Below, piece after piece: positions 9,758-18,538 of a DNA stretch of 18,761 nucleotides. Origin of the DNA: Cudoniella acicularis. Lineage: Eukaryota > Ascomycota > Leotiomycetes > Helotiales > Helotiaceae. The position numbers and the translations under genes are program-made. The stretch is taken from assembly GCA_013054445.1 (NCBI GenBank), contig JAAMPI010001147.1, forward strand, positions 1 through 18,761. The letters run 5' to 3'. Numbering within the stretch: the stretch's first letter is position 1; every line of letters begins with the position of its first letter. The notes beneath the pieces were generated by a model. The model did no database searches. It was not told the origin of the DNA and saw only the letters and a program-made list of their open reading frames with translations.

Positions 9758-9780
9758 ATGGTATTGGTAGCTCGGAGAAG

Positions 9781-9824
9781 CGTAGAATTTCGATTGTGTT
9801 GACATGTAGAAATCAAACTGCACG
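9781..9824 (+). promoter_or_regulatory. Palindromic element, degenerate copy I
   Basis: CGTAGAATTT at 9781-9790 and AAACTGCACG at 9815-9824 with a 24-bp gap (CGATTGTG... like copies D and E). The left arm is good, the right arm weak. It lies 24 bp after the stop of the gene ending at 9757. No convincing gene starts next to it; 9825-10140 contains only an open frame without a good ATG. It may be a decaying copy. Confidence 0.5.
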
Positions 9825-10140
9825 ATTCTGCTCCTATCCTGTTCAAATCAGCCAACGTGACGCTTCAATATCAAGAAATCCAAAATGCGATGATTGTTTA
9901 TATTGAAGTAGAGGTATATAGTAAGTTATTTCCAGCCAAAAAATCTTTAAGACAGAGAGATTATGGAGATCCGCCACTAGTGTCCAGTCGAGTTTGTATA
10001 TCCTTGATTCGAGCATTTGCTTGGGGAAGGTGCTTTGAAGACGTTAGAGTTTATTATGCCAAGAGGGAATTCCTCTTACATTTTCAATTCATTATTCTCG
10101 TTCTCCAAGATCTCAATTCTCTACCATGCACTCAATGTGG

Positions 10141-10445
10141 CTATGCTTGGTTAGCAATGGCAAAATGAGCTAGAGAACCAACGAACCTTCTAACTTGTAG
10201 CTGCATCTCTTGAAAACCAGCACGCAGATTGTCCAAATTCTTCGAAACCTGCTGACTTTTGCTAGTGAAATCAGTATTTGTTTTGGGCGGATTTAGATCG
10301 ACCTGAGGTAACATACCCCACTGCCTTGGAAAGAAACTATTGCACAGAGCCATTCTGGGGCCGAAGTCTTGGGTGAGAGCTTGTTGGGTAGATTTGGTGG
10401 AGAAGGTGGCAGATTTGCGGATTCTTGACTGGGGAGGTGGTCCAT
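10141..10445 (-). CDS. Small two-exon protein of about 79 aa, unknown
   Basis: ATG at 10443-10445 starts a Pro/Ser-rich exon of 43 codons ending at 10317. A perfect donor GTATGT follows (10316-10311), with branch ACTGAT and acceptor GTCAG, giving a 65-bp intron (10252-10316); a second CAG three bases on would also keep the frame. Exon 2 (10251-10141) adds 36 residues forming an amphipathic helix (VSKNLDNLRAGFQEMQLQVR) and ends TAG. The gene diverges from the plus-strand gene at 10673 with element D between them, 56 bp from this ATG. Evidence is the intron and the shared element; the small size leaves room for doubt. No family is recognised. Confidence 0.4.
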
Positions 10446-10500
10446 GTTACAGATCAGAGGAAACAGGCAAGTTGTGATGATATAAAATTGGACCAAAAAC

Positions 10501-10546
10501 CGTAGATTTTCGATTTTCCCAAAGTTGTCCCAATCCAAGGTCCACG
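10501..10546 (+). promoter_or_regulatory. Palindromic element, copy D (between divergent genes)
   Basis: Arms CGTAGATTTT at 10501-10510 and AAGGTCCACG at 10537-10546 with a 26-bp gap, preceded by AAAAAC. It lies 56 bp from the start of the minus-strand small gene and 127 bp from the ATG at 10673, so one copy could serve both. A CACGTG box follows at 10569-10574. Confidence 0.8.
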
Positions 10547-10672
10547 ATGCTAGGCACCGAGTAAAACTCACGTGATATTTATAAACTAAAATTCTTTGGG
10601 CCTAGTGCCTCGCCTATACGAGTCATCCCACGGTGCCTGCGTCAACAATCCTCCTTGAAAATTATTTCCATC

Positions 10673-11963
10673 ATGCCAAAGACAACACGATCAAAATTGA
10701 AAAAAGCATCAAAACGAAATTTAGCCATGTCTTCCAATGGAAACAATGCTCCCCAAAGAGTCAACCAACCTAAGCAAAATGCTCCCCCCGGAAACAATGC
10801 CCCACCAGGACCTCCAGCGCCTGCGAATCCAGGGAATCAGAACCAGGCGGCACAACCAACCAATAACCCTGTGGGCGAACCCCCAGCGGAACCTCGGACA
10901 AGTCAGTATCACACGATAGTCTCGTTCTATTACATACTGACTACATACAGAAACTTTAGTTGCGCTGGTTGCGTTCCGAGTTCAATTGAATAAATTTATT
11001 GCTGGCAATAGAAAGAAGTTCGACTTAGCACACGAAGATTTCAAATACAAAAAGCCAGTCGCTCTCCCCCTTGAGTACGGCACGGAACAAGTCCACCGCG
11101 GTACCACATACGAGACCTTGCGTACTATGCTACAGGCAGCTAGTATACACGACCAGTGGTGGGCGAGACCCGCAAACGCAGTCCTGAGCGAAAACCCCCT
11201 TCAGGACAAGAAGGTATTCAGCGGCCTAGCTAAAACTGAACATTTCGTAAATAAATCATTGTCAAAGCGGGAAGCCCTCTACTTTGTCCCTCCATCTTTC
11301 GCTAACGATGCTCGCATGAACGCTGTCACAGATAGTTGGGTCGATGCATATAAGGCTACCTGCAATTCCGCTAAGTCCGAGTTCTTTGCGAGACTGATTT
11401 CTTGGATTATGTAAGTCTTCTCAACTTGACTTACCCTTGCAAAAGCTAACAACGGATCAGACAAATTGTTCTTTCTGAGGGTTTGAATCCATGGTCGCCC
11501 TCACCCAGCTGGAGCGATACTCCAAATGGCGAGACTTGTTGACGAAAAGTCGCGCCGCGCGCCATTGTACACTGGGAAGAAAATCATTAGGTGGCTGCTC
11601 GAACCTTACAGTGATTCCTTGGACTTGCCATTCCTGTTATGCAAACATCGCGCGGGCTTTCTGAGTGATACTCATAAAACCTCAAAAGAAAACCAAGTCA
11701 ATTACTTGGTATACTTTTTGGGTTATTGGGCAGAACTTGGCTGGGTTTTTGTTGTCGACTTCTCGGATACAGAAACCTTCGGACATTACCAAGATTATTT
11801 CAATAGCCTCTGGCATAAAGAGTTGGTTAATCTTTTTTCACGACGTGTGCTATTGAAGGATTGGTTCGCTGCGCCACCAGGCTCCCGAAGAATCCAGAAT
11901 GTGCCAATGCATGGAATCCAAGTCGAACCTGTCAACAATCAGAACGTCGAGCTGGATGATTAA
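10673..11963 (+). CDS. Three-exon protein of about 400 aa, unknown, with a frame break in exon 3
   Basis: ATG at 10673. Exon 1 (10673-10901) encodes a basic start (KTTRSKLKKASKR) and a Asn/Pro/Gln-rich disordered segment. Intron 1 (10902-10950, 49 bp) has GTCAGT, branch TACTGAC and acceptor TACAG. Exon 2 is 10951-11410. Intron 2 (11411-11460, 50 bp) has GTAAGT, GCTAAC and ATCAG. Both introns keep the frame. Exon 3 then reads QIVLSEGLNPWSPSPSWSDTPNGE but meets TGA at 11540; the strong continuing frame (LVDEKSRRAPLYTGKKI to TAA at 11961-11963) is one nucleotide ahead. The switch must fall between 11487 and 11538. The only in-phase alternative, a 123-bp intron ending at GCGAG (11533), has a poor acceptor. 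The gene is therefore frameshifted, mis-assembled or unusually decoded. The globular part rich in Trp/Tyr is not a family I know. Element D lies upstream. Confidence 0.7.
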
Positions 11964-11971
11964 ACCTTTCA

Positions 11972-12166
11972 GTGAGTTTTTGCATTCCTCTCACTTGTTG
12001 TAGCTAACGAAATACAGTGTCGCGATATCCTACCTTTTCGCCTCTGTGTGGCCGTGTATATTTTACATGGGCTTTGGCACAGATGAGATGCTGCATGATG
12101 CTTAATGATGCATGTGCTGGTATGAGGTCTGTATCGATTCTGTGACACATCACTAATAGCTCGCAG
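11972..12166 (+). other. Two intron-like segments downstream of the 10673 gene
   Basis: 11972-12016 (GTGAGT, branch GCTAAC, acceptor ATACAG, 45 bp) and 12120-12166 (GTATGA, branch CACTAAT, acceptor CGCAG, 47 bp) both look like normal introns, yet they follow the TAA at 11961-11963. Either the 3' UTR is spliced, or the coding region once extended further. The sequence between them has no clear coding character. Confidence 0.4.
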
Positions 12167-12314
12167 ATATTTCAAGTTGTTTTCCCAATCACCATGCGAG
12201 CTCATTGCAATAGCGCTTCTGATGTATACAGTGGTGGACTGGGTGGGTTATGCCTGCCTGTGGATGGGGTTGAACGAACACGATGAATTTTCAAAGGGGA
12301 TTTTTTTTCTTGTT

Positions 12315-12474
12315 TTCTTTCCGAATGCATACCGTGACGGGATATTTCTGCGGGCCACACTAGCATTGATTATGAATTCTCTGCCGTGCTTTTGTGCGCA
12401 GGATTTCTTTTCCAATACATGGAGTGATGGATGATTGCTGCGGAAGACTACACTTGCATTGATGATCAATTTCT
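12315..12474 (+). repeat. Diverged tandem duplication of about 70 bp
   Basis: 12315-12380 and 12405-12474 align along their length: both begin TTCTTT, share CTGCGG, then ACACTAGCATTGATTATGAA versus ACACTTGCATTGATGATCAA, and end TTCT. In one plus frame they read FFPNAYRDG...LRATLALIMN and FFSNTWSDG(stop)LLRKTTLALMIN, so the duplicated segment may once have been coding. The rest of 12017-12519 holds nothing else that I can name. Confidence 0.5.
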
Positions 12475-12519
12475 GGCGGCGCTTGTGTGTGCATTAGGTT
12501 TTCGCTGTCTACCCAGAAG

Positions 12520-12565
12520 CGTAGATATTGGGTTGTGGCAATCGCTGCAAAATCGGAAGTCCGCG
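12520..12565 (+). promoter_or_regulatory. Palindromic element, copy E (orphan)
   Basis: Arms CGTAGATATT at 12520-12529 and GAAGTCCGCG at 12556-12565 with a 26-bp gap containing GGCAATCGCTGCAAAATC, followed by a T8 tract. It lies between the 3' ends of two convergent genes and about 45 bp from the diverged tandem duplication. As it has no gene start beside it, it may mark a vanished gene. Confidence 0.75.
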
Positions 12566-12685
12566 TTTTTTTTCTTCCGCGCTTCGTATTTTGACTGACT
12601 CACAAGAATGACCGTCAGTCTCTGCAACTAGCATACAATAGAAGATCCTCTCAAAGAAATGCGTTTTCTTCCCAGTGCAATCAAT

Positions 12686-14026
12686 TCAATATCGTGACAC
12701 TCCCTCCATCTCCGCAGCAGTACTTTCATGGTCAACATCAGACGCCGTACTACGCCATTCCCGAATAGCTGCACCCAAAGCGCCGCCCACAAGTACTTCG
12801 TCAACTGGCGCATAGCCAGAACAATCCAATTTGACGCTCAAAGTCTGAAATTCCAGGCGCGTATTCAAATCGTACTTCCCAGATCTCGTCTTCATTCGCC
12901 AAACATGATCTACAAAAGCAGCGGCAATGAGGGTCATGAACTCAAGCCATCCTCCCTTTCTCTTATCTTTGGCCATGCTTCCAATATCAACACCAGGATG
13001 CAATGTACAGAAGACAAGGTATATATCTAGAGGTCGTTAGCAATTGATAGCATTTGCAGGCGGAAACTTACCATCCAGCTTCAATGATTTCACGACCATC
13101 AACCCTCGAGAAGTAGCATTTGACAGCGAATCTTCGCCAACTTTAGCTACAAGAGAACTTAAGAACATTTCGGCACCTCTCATCAACTTGAAGGAAATTT
13201 TCTCTTCCAAGGCCTCAACCGCGTGATCTCTTTCCTTACATGCGAGCATAGAGCAGAACCCGCACGCCCCGTTGGCCTTTGCTGACTTTGGCAGACAGAG
13301 ATGGCGAAAGTATATCGCCGCACACAATTGTTCAAATAATCGTCGATTGAAGGAAGCCTCAGATTCCCAGGTGCTCTTGTAGCCTTGAACAAGCTTCCCG
13401 TGAACAATATTTCCGTATGCTTTCAGTGACACCTTTCCTCGCACTCGTTGTACTTTGACACTGATAAAACCCATATTGAGGCAAACAGAACCCAGTCTGG
13501 TAGGTTCGTACACACAGGATTGCAGATATTTTAATTGTTCTTCCAAGGCACCGTATTGTTCTTCCAGTTGGTAAATTTCCTCCTGGGCTTGTTCCAATTC
13601 GGTTGTAGGCTTCGGTGTAGGTGCGGCTTGTGCATCCTCCCCCTTCTCTTCCTGTTCACGCAGACGTCTGGTCTCTTCCCAAAATTTTGTCTAGGCGGTG
13701 ATCATGGTCGCTCATTTCAATCAAGTCCAGCTCTTGCTTGGGTAGAAGTTCTTCGAGATCTTGGCCTCCCACAGCATTTTCATCGAATGCCGGCCTGCGT
13801 GTCTCGTGGCGTCGGGGATCGGGTATCGGGGAGTTTGATCGTATTATCGAAGTGCTCTTAAATGATATGGAGAGCTTACAAGGACGTTCTGATGTTGCTG
13901 TCAGCTGCTGTTCAGGAACTGGTCGCCACAATACCTACGGGGCTGTTCTTCTTTGTCAGGGTGTTGGCGCTTTCCAGCAGCCTCTGGTCCTTCTTCCGTA
14001 GAATGACGACGCTTTGTAAACTCCAT
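12686..14026 (-). CDS. Coiled-coil protein of about 410 aa, three exons, unknown
   Basis: ATG at 14024-14026. Exon 1 (14026-13939) is basic (MEFTKRRH, GKRQHPDKEE). Intron 1 (13938-13889, 50 bp) has GTAGGT, branch GCTGAC and acceptor CATCAG. Exon 2 runs to 13072. Intron 2 (13071-13027, 45 bp) has GTAAGT, TTGCTAAC and CTCTAG. Exon 3 ends TGA at 12686-12688. Both introns are in phase. Inside exon 2 the frame must advance one nucleotide between 13690 and 13659: either at the A4T4 run (13681-13688) or through an 82-bp intron (13772-13691, GTGGGA...CCTAG) with a poor donor. After the break comes a coiled coil (TELEQAQEEIYQLEEQYGALEEQLK), a Cys/His cluster (CGFCSMLACKERDH) and a C-terminal globular part ending GALGAAIREW plus an acidic tail. 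No family is recognised. Element F is 188 bp upstream. Confidence 0.7.
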
Positions 14027-14213
14027 TGTGCTTAATTCTGCAATTGCCGTATCTGGGTTTGTAATTTTTGTCGCCTTCGTAGAAGCAGGTGTTGTAGAAT
14101 TGATGTTGCTGGGGAGATCGAATGTGAGAAGTGTTGGAAGGACGAAGAGTTGCCCACAAGGTTGTAAGGCTTAACCGTCAAGGTCTGGTTGAAATTCACC
14201 TTGACAGCAGAAC

Positions 14214-14259
14214 CGTAGACTTCAGGTTTCCACAATCTCTACACAATTCAAAGTCCACG
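14214..14259 (+). promoter_or_regulatory. Palindromic element, copy F
   Basis: Arms CGTAGACTTC at 14214-14223 and AAAGTCCACG at 14250-14259 with a 26-bp gap containing CACAATCTCTACACAATTC. It is 188 bp upstream of the minus-strand ATG at 14026, but its arm order is that of the plus strand, so orientation is not tied to the gene here. The 14260-14490 stretch up to the next gene's stop shows no other feature. Confidence 0.85.
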
Positions 14260-14490
14260 CTTTCAACAATTGCATCGGGACTAATTCGCGCATAAGAACA
14301 ATATTAATTAACCTATTTCCTCCGCTGATATACGTCCGCTTAGTAGACGGTGAAACTGTATAAGTATCTCCTCCAAGGTAACAAAGCCCCACCCAGATCT
14401 TCTCCCTCCAAGTTTAACTAATAATTATGTTTTTATGTCCGAGACAAGATACCCCTCCCTATATCCTCCCACTCTCCATCGATATCATAT

Positions 14491-15648
14491 TCATAACTTA
14501 TCCTCCAAATCCCCTTCCTCAGGCTCGATCTGATCCCGGGCTGCTTCAAGAAACGCAGATGCATCAAATGCGCGTTCGCCAAAGCTCGACTCCTCTACCT
14601 CCTCTTCGAACTGAATGCCAGAGCCCGAGAGTTCCTTTGCGATTGTTGGGTGAGGTGTATTTTGCAAGGTTATTTTTTTGTTAAGATGGGGATTCCGACA
14701 CCCAAAGTTTCGTCGAATTGGGATCTCCGCAATTGTGGTGGCTTTTTCGAGTGTGACGGCCTCTTGATATATGGTTTTAAATTTCTCAACGAGAGTCTTT
14801 TGCAGGTTCTGTAGTCCTGCATCTTCGTCTGCGGCATAGGCCAAGCTGCAGAGTTCTGCCAACACAAACTTTGCCCATTTGAGCGCTTGAGGCGCAGAGT
14901 CTAATTCCGTGACTCTGGCCAGGTCCACGGTGCCAGCGCACGCGGGAAAGAGGGTGCAGATGCGCTCATCTTTATAAAACCAGCTTTCGGCCTGCTGGCG
15001 GCGCTCTTCAATATCCACAGATAATTCTCCCCACGCATTTGATTGGGATACCGAGGGATATATCCGTTTAAGAAATTTGTCTTTGATGGTCTCGGTTTGC
15101 AAGTGGCGCTTTCTCTCCCCAGCAACCTTCCACAATTTTTTCTCTTCTTCCCTTCTCATGACCAATTCAATAATATTTGGAGGCAAAAAGTGCCACACCA
15201 ATTGTTTGGAGGTATCATGCCTGCAAAACCAAAGAACATCAACGATGTCCTTAACCAAAGTGGTAATAATCTCAATCTCCACTTGCACTCCCCTCTTTCC
15301 AGATAGGGCGAACATCCTCCCATGCTTCGGTGACCAGATCTCTTATTTTTCCAGGTCGTATAATTTAAAGTCGTAAAGGGTGAATAGCTCATTAGAGCTT
15401 CGACCCTCGTTCTCAATGGCTTTTTGGGCCCCCTCAATCTTCTCATCCAACTCCTTCATCATTCGTAGGAATTCTTCCTTCTTCTCCATCCATTCCTTAA
15501 CGTTGCTGGCTAAGTTTTCAACTTTGTCCTTCTTCTGGTCTCGATATCGTCTCTTTTTATAAAGGACCTTAGCTTCTTGGGCGAGAGCTGCCACAACTGC
15601 GGCTTCTTTTTTCCCGACCTTTTTCTGAGAGGGACGTGTAGGCGCCAT
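14491..15648 (-). CDS. Coiled-coil protein of about 385 codons, interrupted by an in-frame TAA
   Basis: ATG at 15646-15648 (context ATCAACATGGC) starts a frame that continues to the final stop at 14491 but contains TAA at 15340-15342, after 101 codons. Both halves are in one frame with no shift. The first half is basic and then a coiled coil (KVENLASNVKEWMEKKEEF to KIEGAQKAIEN). The second half has a helical globular region (VEIEIITTLVKDIVDVLWFC, LKWAKFVLAELCSLAYAA) and an acidic C-terminus. CAA to TAA is a single C-to-T change in a CpA context. A 63-nt in-phase segment (GTCGAA...AATAAG) would remove the stop if spliced, but its sites are poor; readthrough is also possible. This is the only gene of the island with no palindromic element in front, which fits a gene losing function. 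No family is recognised. Confidence 0.65.
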
Positions 15649-15940
15649 GTTGATAATAGGTTGGAATAATTGCAAGTTTGAAGTTGGAATGTGAGAAGTT
15701 GTCAAGCAATTGGAGTATGGATTGTTGATTGATATTAGAGTAGGGGAAGAGGAGGAACAGAGGTCAAGGAATTAACTCAAGAGCGGGGTAATTACGAGTG
15801 GGGAAGGAGAGAACATATGGCCTCACATATTCACATTTACAAGAGTTTGAAGTGAGACCTCAAAGTGAGAGCTTCTCAGTATATTCTCATGTCTCCTCGG
15901 GAACGATCCTTGGTTGTTTCCCAGTAATGATTTCTTAAAA
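15649..15940. other. Intergenic region without the palindromic element
   Basis: I searched both strands by eye for CGTRGACTTT/AAAGTCCACG arms and found none. The stretch is purine-rich at 15735-15770. It is the only gap of the island lacking a copy. Confidence 0.5.
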
Positions 15941-16768
15941 TCAGTCAAGAACGTCGTCCATGTCCTCAACCTTCCAAACAACTCGTTGATATCTATCCCC
16001 AAGAACATATCCCTTGTTGAGGTGTTTGGCAGGAATTTGAAGCTCAATCACCTTTCCCAATAGATTGAGGAATTTTCTTCTGAATTCCAAGCCAACTCCT
16101 CCTCTCAAACCCGACACTCTCATCTCCTTGACTTTCAACTTCAAACTTTGATGTCCCCAATTACTCTTCAAATATGCCTCTAACTCTTCTGAAATCTCAT
16201 CTTTCCCCTCTTGAAGTGCCTTCCAAGTAGTCTCATCGTCCTCAATAAGGTGAAGATCTAACTTATCCATAGCGATGAAATCCTTGGCGGCGTCAAAGAC
16301 GAAATGCAGGCTCTGGGAGACAACACAACCAACGGGCACGATATACCCGACATGCGCAAGATTCCGGTACCGGCTTGAATTGTTTAAGAGTCGGACTTTC
16401 ATAACTTCCTGTTGACTTGCCGACGTGAATAGAAACTTGGCCGAGTACAAAAGGCTGCAGCCTGCATTATAAATCGCTCTGGAAGTTAACAGCGGTGTGA
16501 TGTTGAAGTCGGGTCCACGGTGACTTCGTCGCTCAAGGAAGTAGTTTTCAGTGAATTGCGAGTCATCGGGGCCAAAAGGATCTACGACGAGATTGACTTT
16601 GTAAAACTTTAACATAATCTCGCGCAAGATCACCGGCGGCATCCTCTGTAATGGAGCATTGTGATTTCCAGCAGTCGAATCCATTTTGCTGTTTTGATTA
16701 TGAATTGTTGCTGAGGTTAAATCAAGGTTGTGGTGGCGGAGAATATCCATATCCCCCTTACCCCACAT
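15941..16768 (-). CDS. F-box-like/2EXR-like domain protein
   Basis: A single exon of 275 codons from ATG 16766-16768; the ATG at 16682-16684 (residue 29, context AAAATGGAT) is a likely alternative start, as residues 1-28 look like translated leader. The segment LQRMPPVILREIMLKFY (residues 40-56) resembles the opening helix of fungal F-box-like or 2EXR domains (LPPEIRxxI), and LLTSRAIYNAGCSLLYSAKFLFTS (about 93-116, quoted in part as SRAIYNAGCSLLYS) matches the usual second part (LLxxxRxIYxEAxxLLYSxNxF). Such proteins in ascomycetes form large, poorly characterised families; some F-box proteins recruit targets to SCF ubiquitin ligases, but no partner is evident here. The C-terminal half has basic and acidic patches. 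Element G lies 56 bp upstream of the first ATG. Confidence 0.8.
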   Translation of the reverse strand: MWGKGDMDILRHHNLDLTSATIHNQNSKMDSTAGNHNAPLQRMPPVILREIMLKFYKVNLVVDPFGPDDSQFTENYFLERRSHRGPDFNITPLLTSRAIYNAGCSLLYSAKFLFTSASQQEVMKVRLLNNSSRYRNLAHVGYIVPVGCVVSQSLHFVFDAAKDFIAMDKLDLHLIEDDETTWKALQEGKDEISEELEAYLKSNWGHQSLKLKVKEMRVSGLRGGVGLEFRRKFLNLLGKVIELQIPAKHLNKGYVLGDRYQRVVWKVEDMDDVLD

Positions 16769-16823
16769 TTCGCTTCCGATCTATCGGATAACCTTATTTT
16801 TAGCGCCCGCAGGGGTCCAAATC

Positions 16824-16869
16824 CGACCACTTTCAATTGTCACAACCTCTGCACAACTCAAAGTCCACG
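16824..16869 (+). promoter_or_regulatory. Palindromic element, copy G
   Basis: Left arm CGACCACTTT at 16824-16833 is degenerate (three mismatches); right arm AAAGTCCACG at 16860-16869 is perfect and followed by CTTTT. The gap is 26 bp and contains CACAACCTCTGCACAACTC, the best central block. It sits 56 bp upstream of the minus-strand ATG at 16768 and 49 bp beyond the stop of the next gene. Confidence 0.85.
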
Positions 16870-16917
16870 CTTTTGCCCAGTCAATCTCAAAATTCAACAA
16901 TATAAACTAAAAAGAAT

Positions 16918-18339
16918 TTAAACACCCGAAACTTCATTATCCTCCCCACCAAAGTCCAAATTAAGCTCTCCAAGCTTCAGGATATCCAGCTCAAGCCCCA
17001 ATTTTGCGTCTGCTACCTTATGCCACCTCTTCACACCATTCTTCCAAGTCTCAAAAGCATCCTCCAAACCCTCTCGTATATCTTTCTCATCCTTCAATCC
17101 CTCCTTCATAGCACCTTGAGTCATTTGATGATTCCTCTGACCGGAATATTCTCCAGTCTCCTCCTTGAAAGCTCGTCTGATTGAAACCTCCTCTTCCAAT
17201 CCCCTTGCCGCTTCAACATAAACCCCCTGAAGAATTGCTTGTTCCACCCCATTATTCCAAACCTTCTTACTCTTATTTCGATTCTTCACAATAAGATCTC
17301 CACCCCCGCCAGTAGTGCCATTGAGACCACCAAACTTGGTATACGAATGACAAAGTAATGAAGCAGCATGTTCGGCGACTGAGATATCCATAGGGTCCAT
17401 GACAGGAGATAATGGAACATACCACATAAAATATCGGTTTGGCGTAGTAACTTTAATTGCCATGACAGACTCAATCAAAAATTTCACACAAGTTGCCGTG
17501 CCCCAGTGAGTATAATGCTCATCCTTCCGTTCATCATCTCGTCCGGTCCATCCAACATAAGCTAAGCACCACAGAGTGGATTTATCCATTTCCTCGGGAG
17601 GTATCTTGTCAAGTCTCTTTTCGAGGTTTGTGATAAATTGTTGAATTTGCTGTCTCTGTCCCTCGTTGATCATATAACGTCGTGGATGGAGAAAACGAAC
17701 TCCTTTACTATCCTTCACCCACCGATCTCTGTATAACATGCCGCACATGCCATTCCAAGCCCTCTCATTAATCAATATGCTATCAATTTCTTCGGCCAAT
17801 TCGTCTAACATCACCCATCGGTCTGAATTCTGGGGTTTTTCAATATACTTTTGAATAATTCCCAATGCCTCCAAGTATTCATTTCCGGTGGGGGTAACGC
17901 CTCTTTTGGTGCAATGGGTCATTACGTAAATGACAGGTCTGCTGTGATCTCCGAAAGATTCAATATCCAACTTATTATCCTCAATGAGGAATAGATTTTC
18001 GGGCTTTGGATCGTGATGAACTTCATTCAGTCGTCCAGTGATCATCAACTCGACAAGTTTTTTTGGGATACTGGCGACAATGTTGACCAGTCGTGGCAAG
18101 TCATACTGTCTCTTACCAAAAGGACTTGCTGGTTTCCAAATTTGTTGGGCATCAATACCGAAGAGGCATGCGCCTAACTGAAATGGTCCGGTCTTAAACT
18201 TTGCAGACATTTCGTCTGCGTAGCTTGGCAATCCAATATCTCTCAATGCTCGTCCAGGTTGGATTATACGCGGCAATGGTAGGTTTGGCTCGGCAGGTTC
18301 GAGGAGTTCTTCTAGAGTGAGGTTCTTCAATTCGTTCAT
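16918..18339 (-). CDS. Protein with GIY-YIG nuclease-like motifs, 473 aa
   Basis: A single exon from ATG 18337-18339 to TAA at 16918. Residues 257-275 read WCLAYVGWTGRDDERKDEH, resembling the YIG...R...H part of GIY-YIG nucleases (YVG 261-263, candidate catalytic Arg 271, His 275). E323 in AEHAASLLCHSYTKFGGLN fits the metal-binding Glu region, and LNGTTGGGGD (339-348) matches the typical end LNxTxGGxG. The order and spacing fit the fold, with about 48 residues between H275 and E323; the first GIY motif is not clear (LWCLAYVG is the only nearby strand). Residues 1-240 and the charged tail (380-473) belong to no family I recognise. GIY-YIG enzymes include repair, restriction and homing nucleases, so a DNA-directed role is likely but the target is unknown. 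Element H lies 200 bp upstream. Confidence 0.8.
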   Translation of the reverse strand: MNELKNLTLEELLEPAEPNLPLPRIIQPGRALRDIGLPSYADEMSAKFKTGPFQLGACLFGIDAQQIWKPASPFGKRQYDLPRLVNIVASIPKKLVELMITGRLNEVHHDPKPENLFLIEDNKLDIESFGDHSRPVIYVMTHCTKRGVTPTGNEYLEALGIIQKYIEKPQNSDRWVMLDELAEEIDSILINERAWNGMCGMLYRDRWVKDSKGVRFLHPRRYMINEGQRQQIQQFITNLEKRLDKIPPEEMDKSTLWCLAYVGWTGRDDERKDEHYTHWGTATCVKFLIESVMAIKVTTPNRYFMWYVPLSPVMDPMDISVAEHAASLLCHSYTKFGGLNGTTGGGGDLIVKNRNKSKKVWNNGVEQAILQGVYVEAARGLEEEVSIRRAFKEETGEYSGQRNHQMTQGAMKEGLKDEKDIREGLEDAFETWKNGVKRWHKVADAKLGLELDILKLGELNLDFGGEDNEVSGV

Positions 18340-18538
18340 GATTGCGGTATTGAGCTGTTGGGAATGTCGAATTGAGGCGGGACTTCCGTGGATTGGTGAA
18401 AGGTGCAGAGACCTTTGAATGGACGCGTCGAGATGTGAGATAGGAGCGTGAAGAGAAAATGACGCGTCGGGATTTGGTAGTTCAGTCGGCTTTATCTATG
18501 CGCTGATAGACAAGCGAGGACTTCTTCCCCCTTCAATT

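Noticed and set aside
9857..10168. Plus-strand open frame of 103 codons downstream of copy I
   Set aside because: It begins with GTG, has no good ATG or intron signals, and overlaps the small minus-strand gene; coding character is not convincing.
14032..14235. Minus-strand open frame of 67 codons upstream of the 14026 gene
   Set aside because: It begins with GTG inside element F and lies in the presumed 5' leader; no independent support.
14915..14935. GGTCCACGG inside the gene at 14491-15648, and another at about 16512 in the F-box-like gene
   Set aside because: Only the TCCACG core matches; there is no second arm 42 bp away and both lie in coding sequence.
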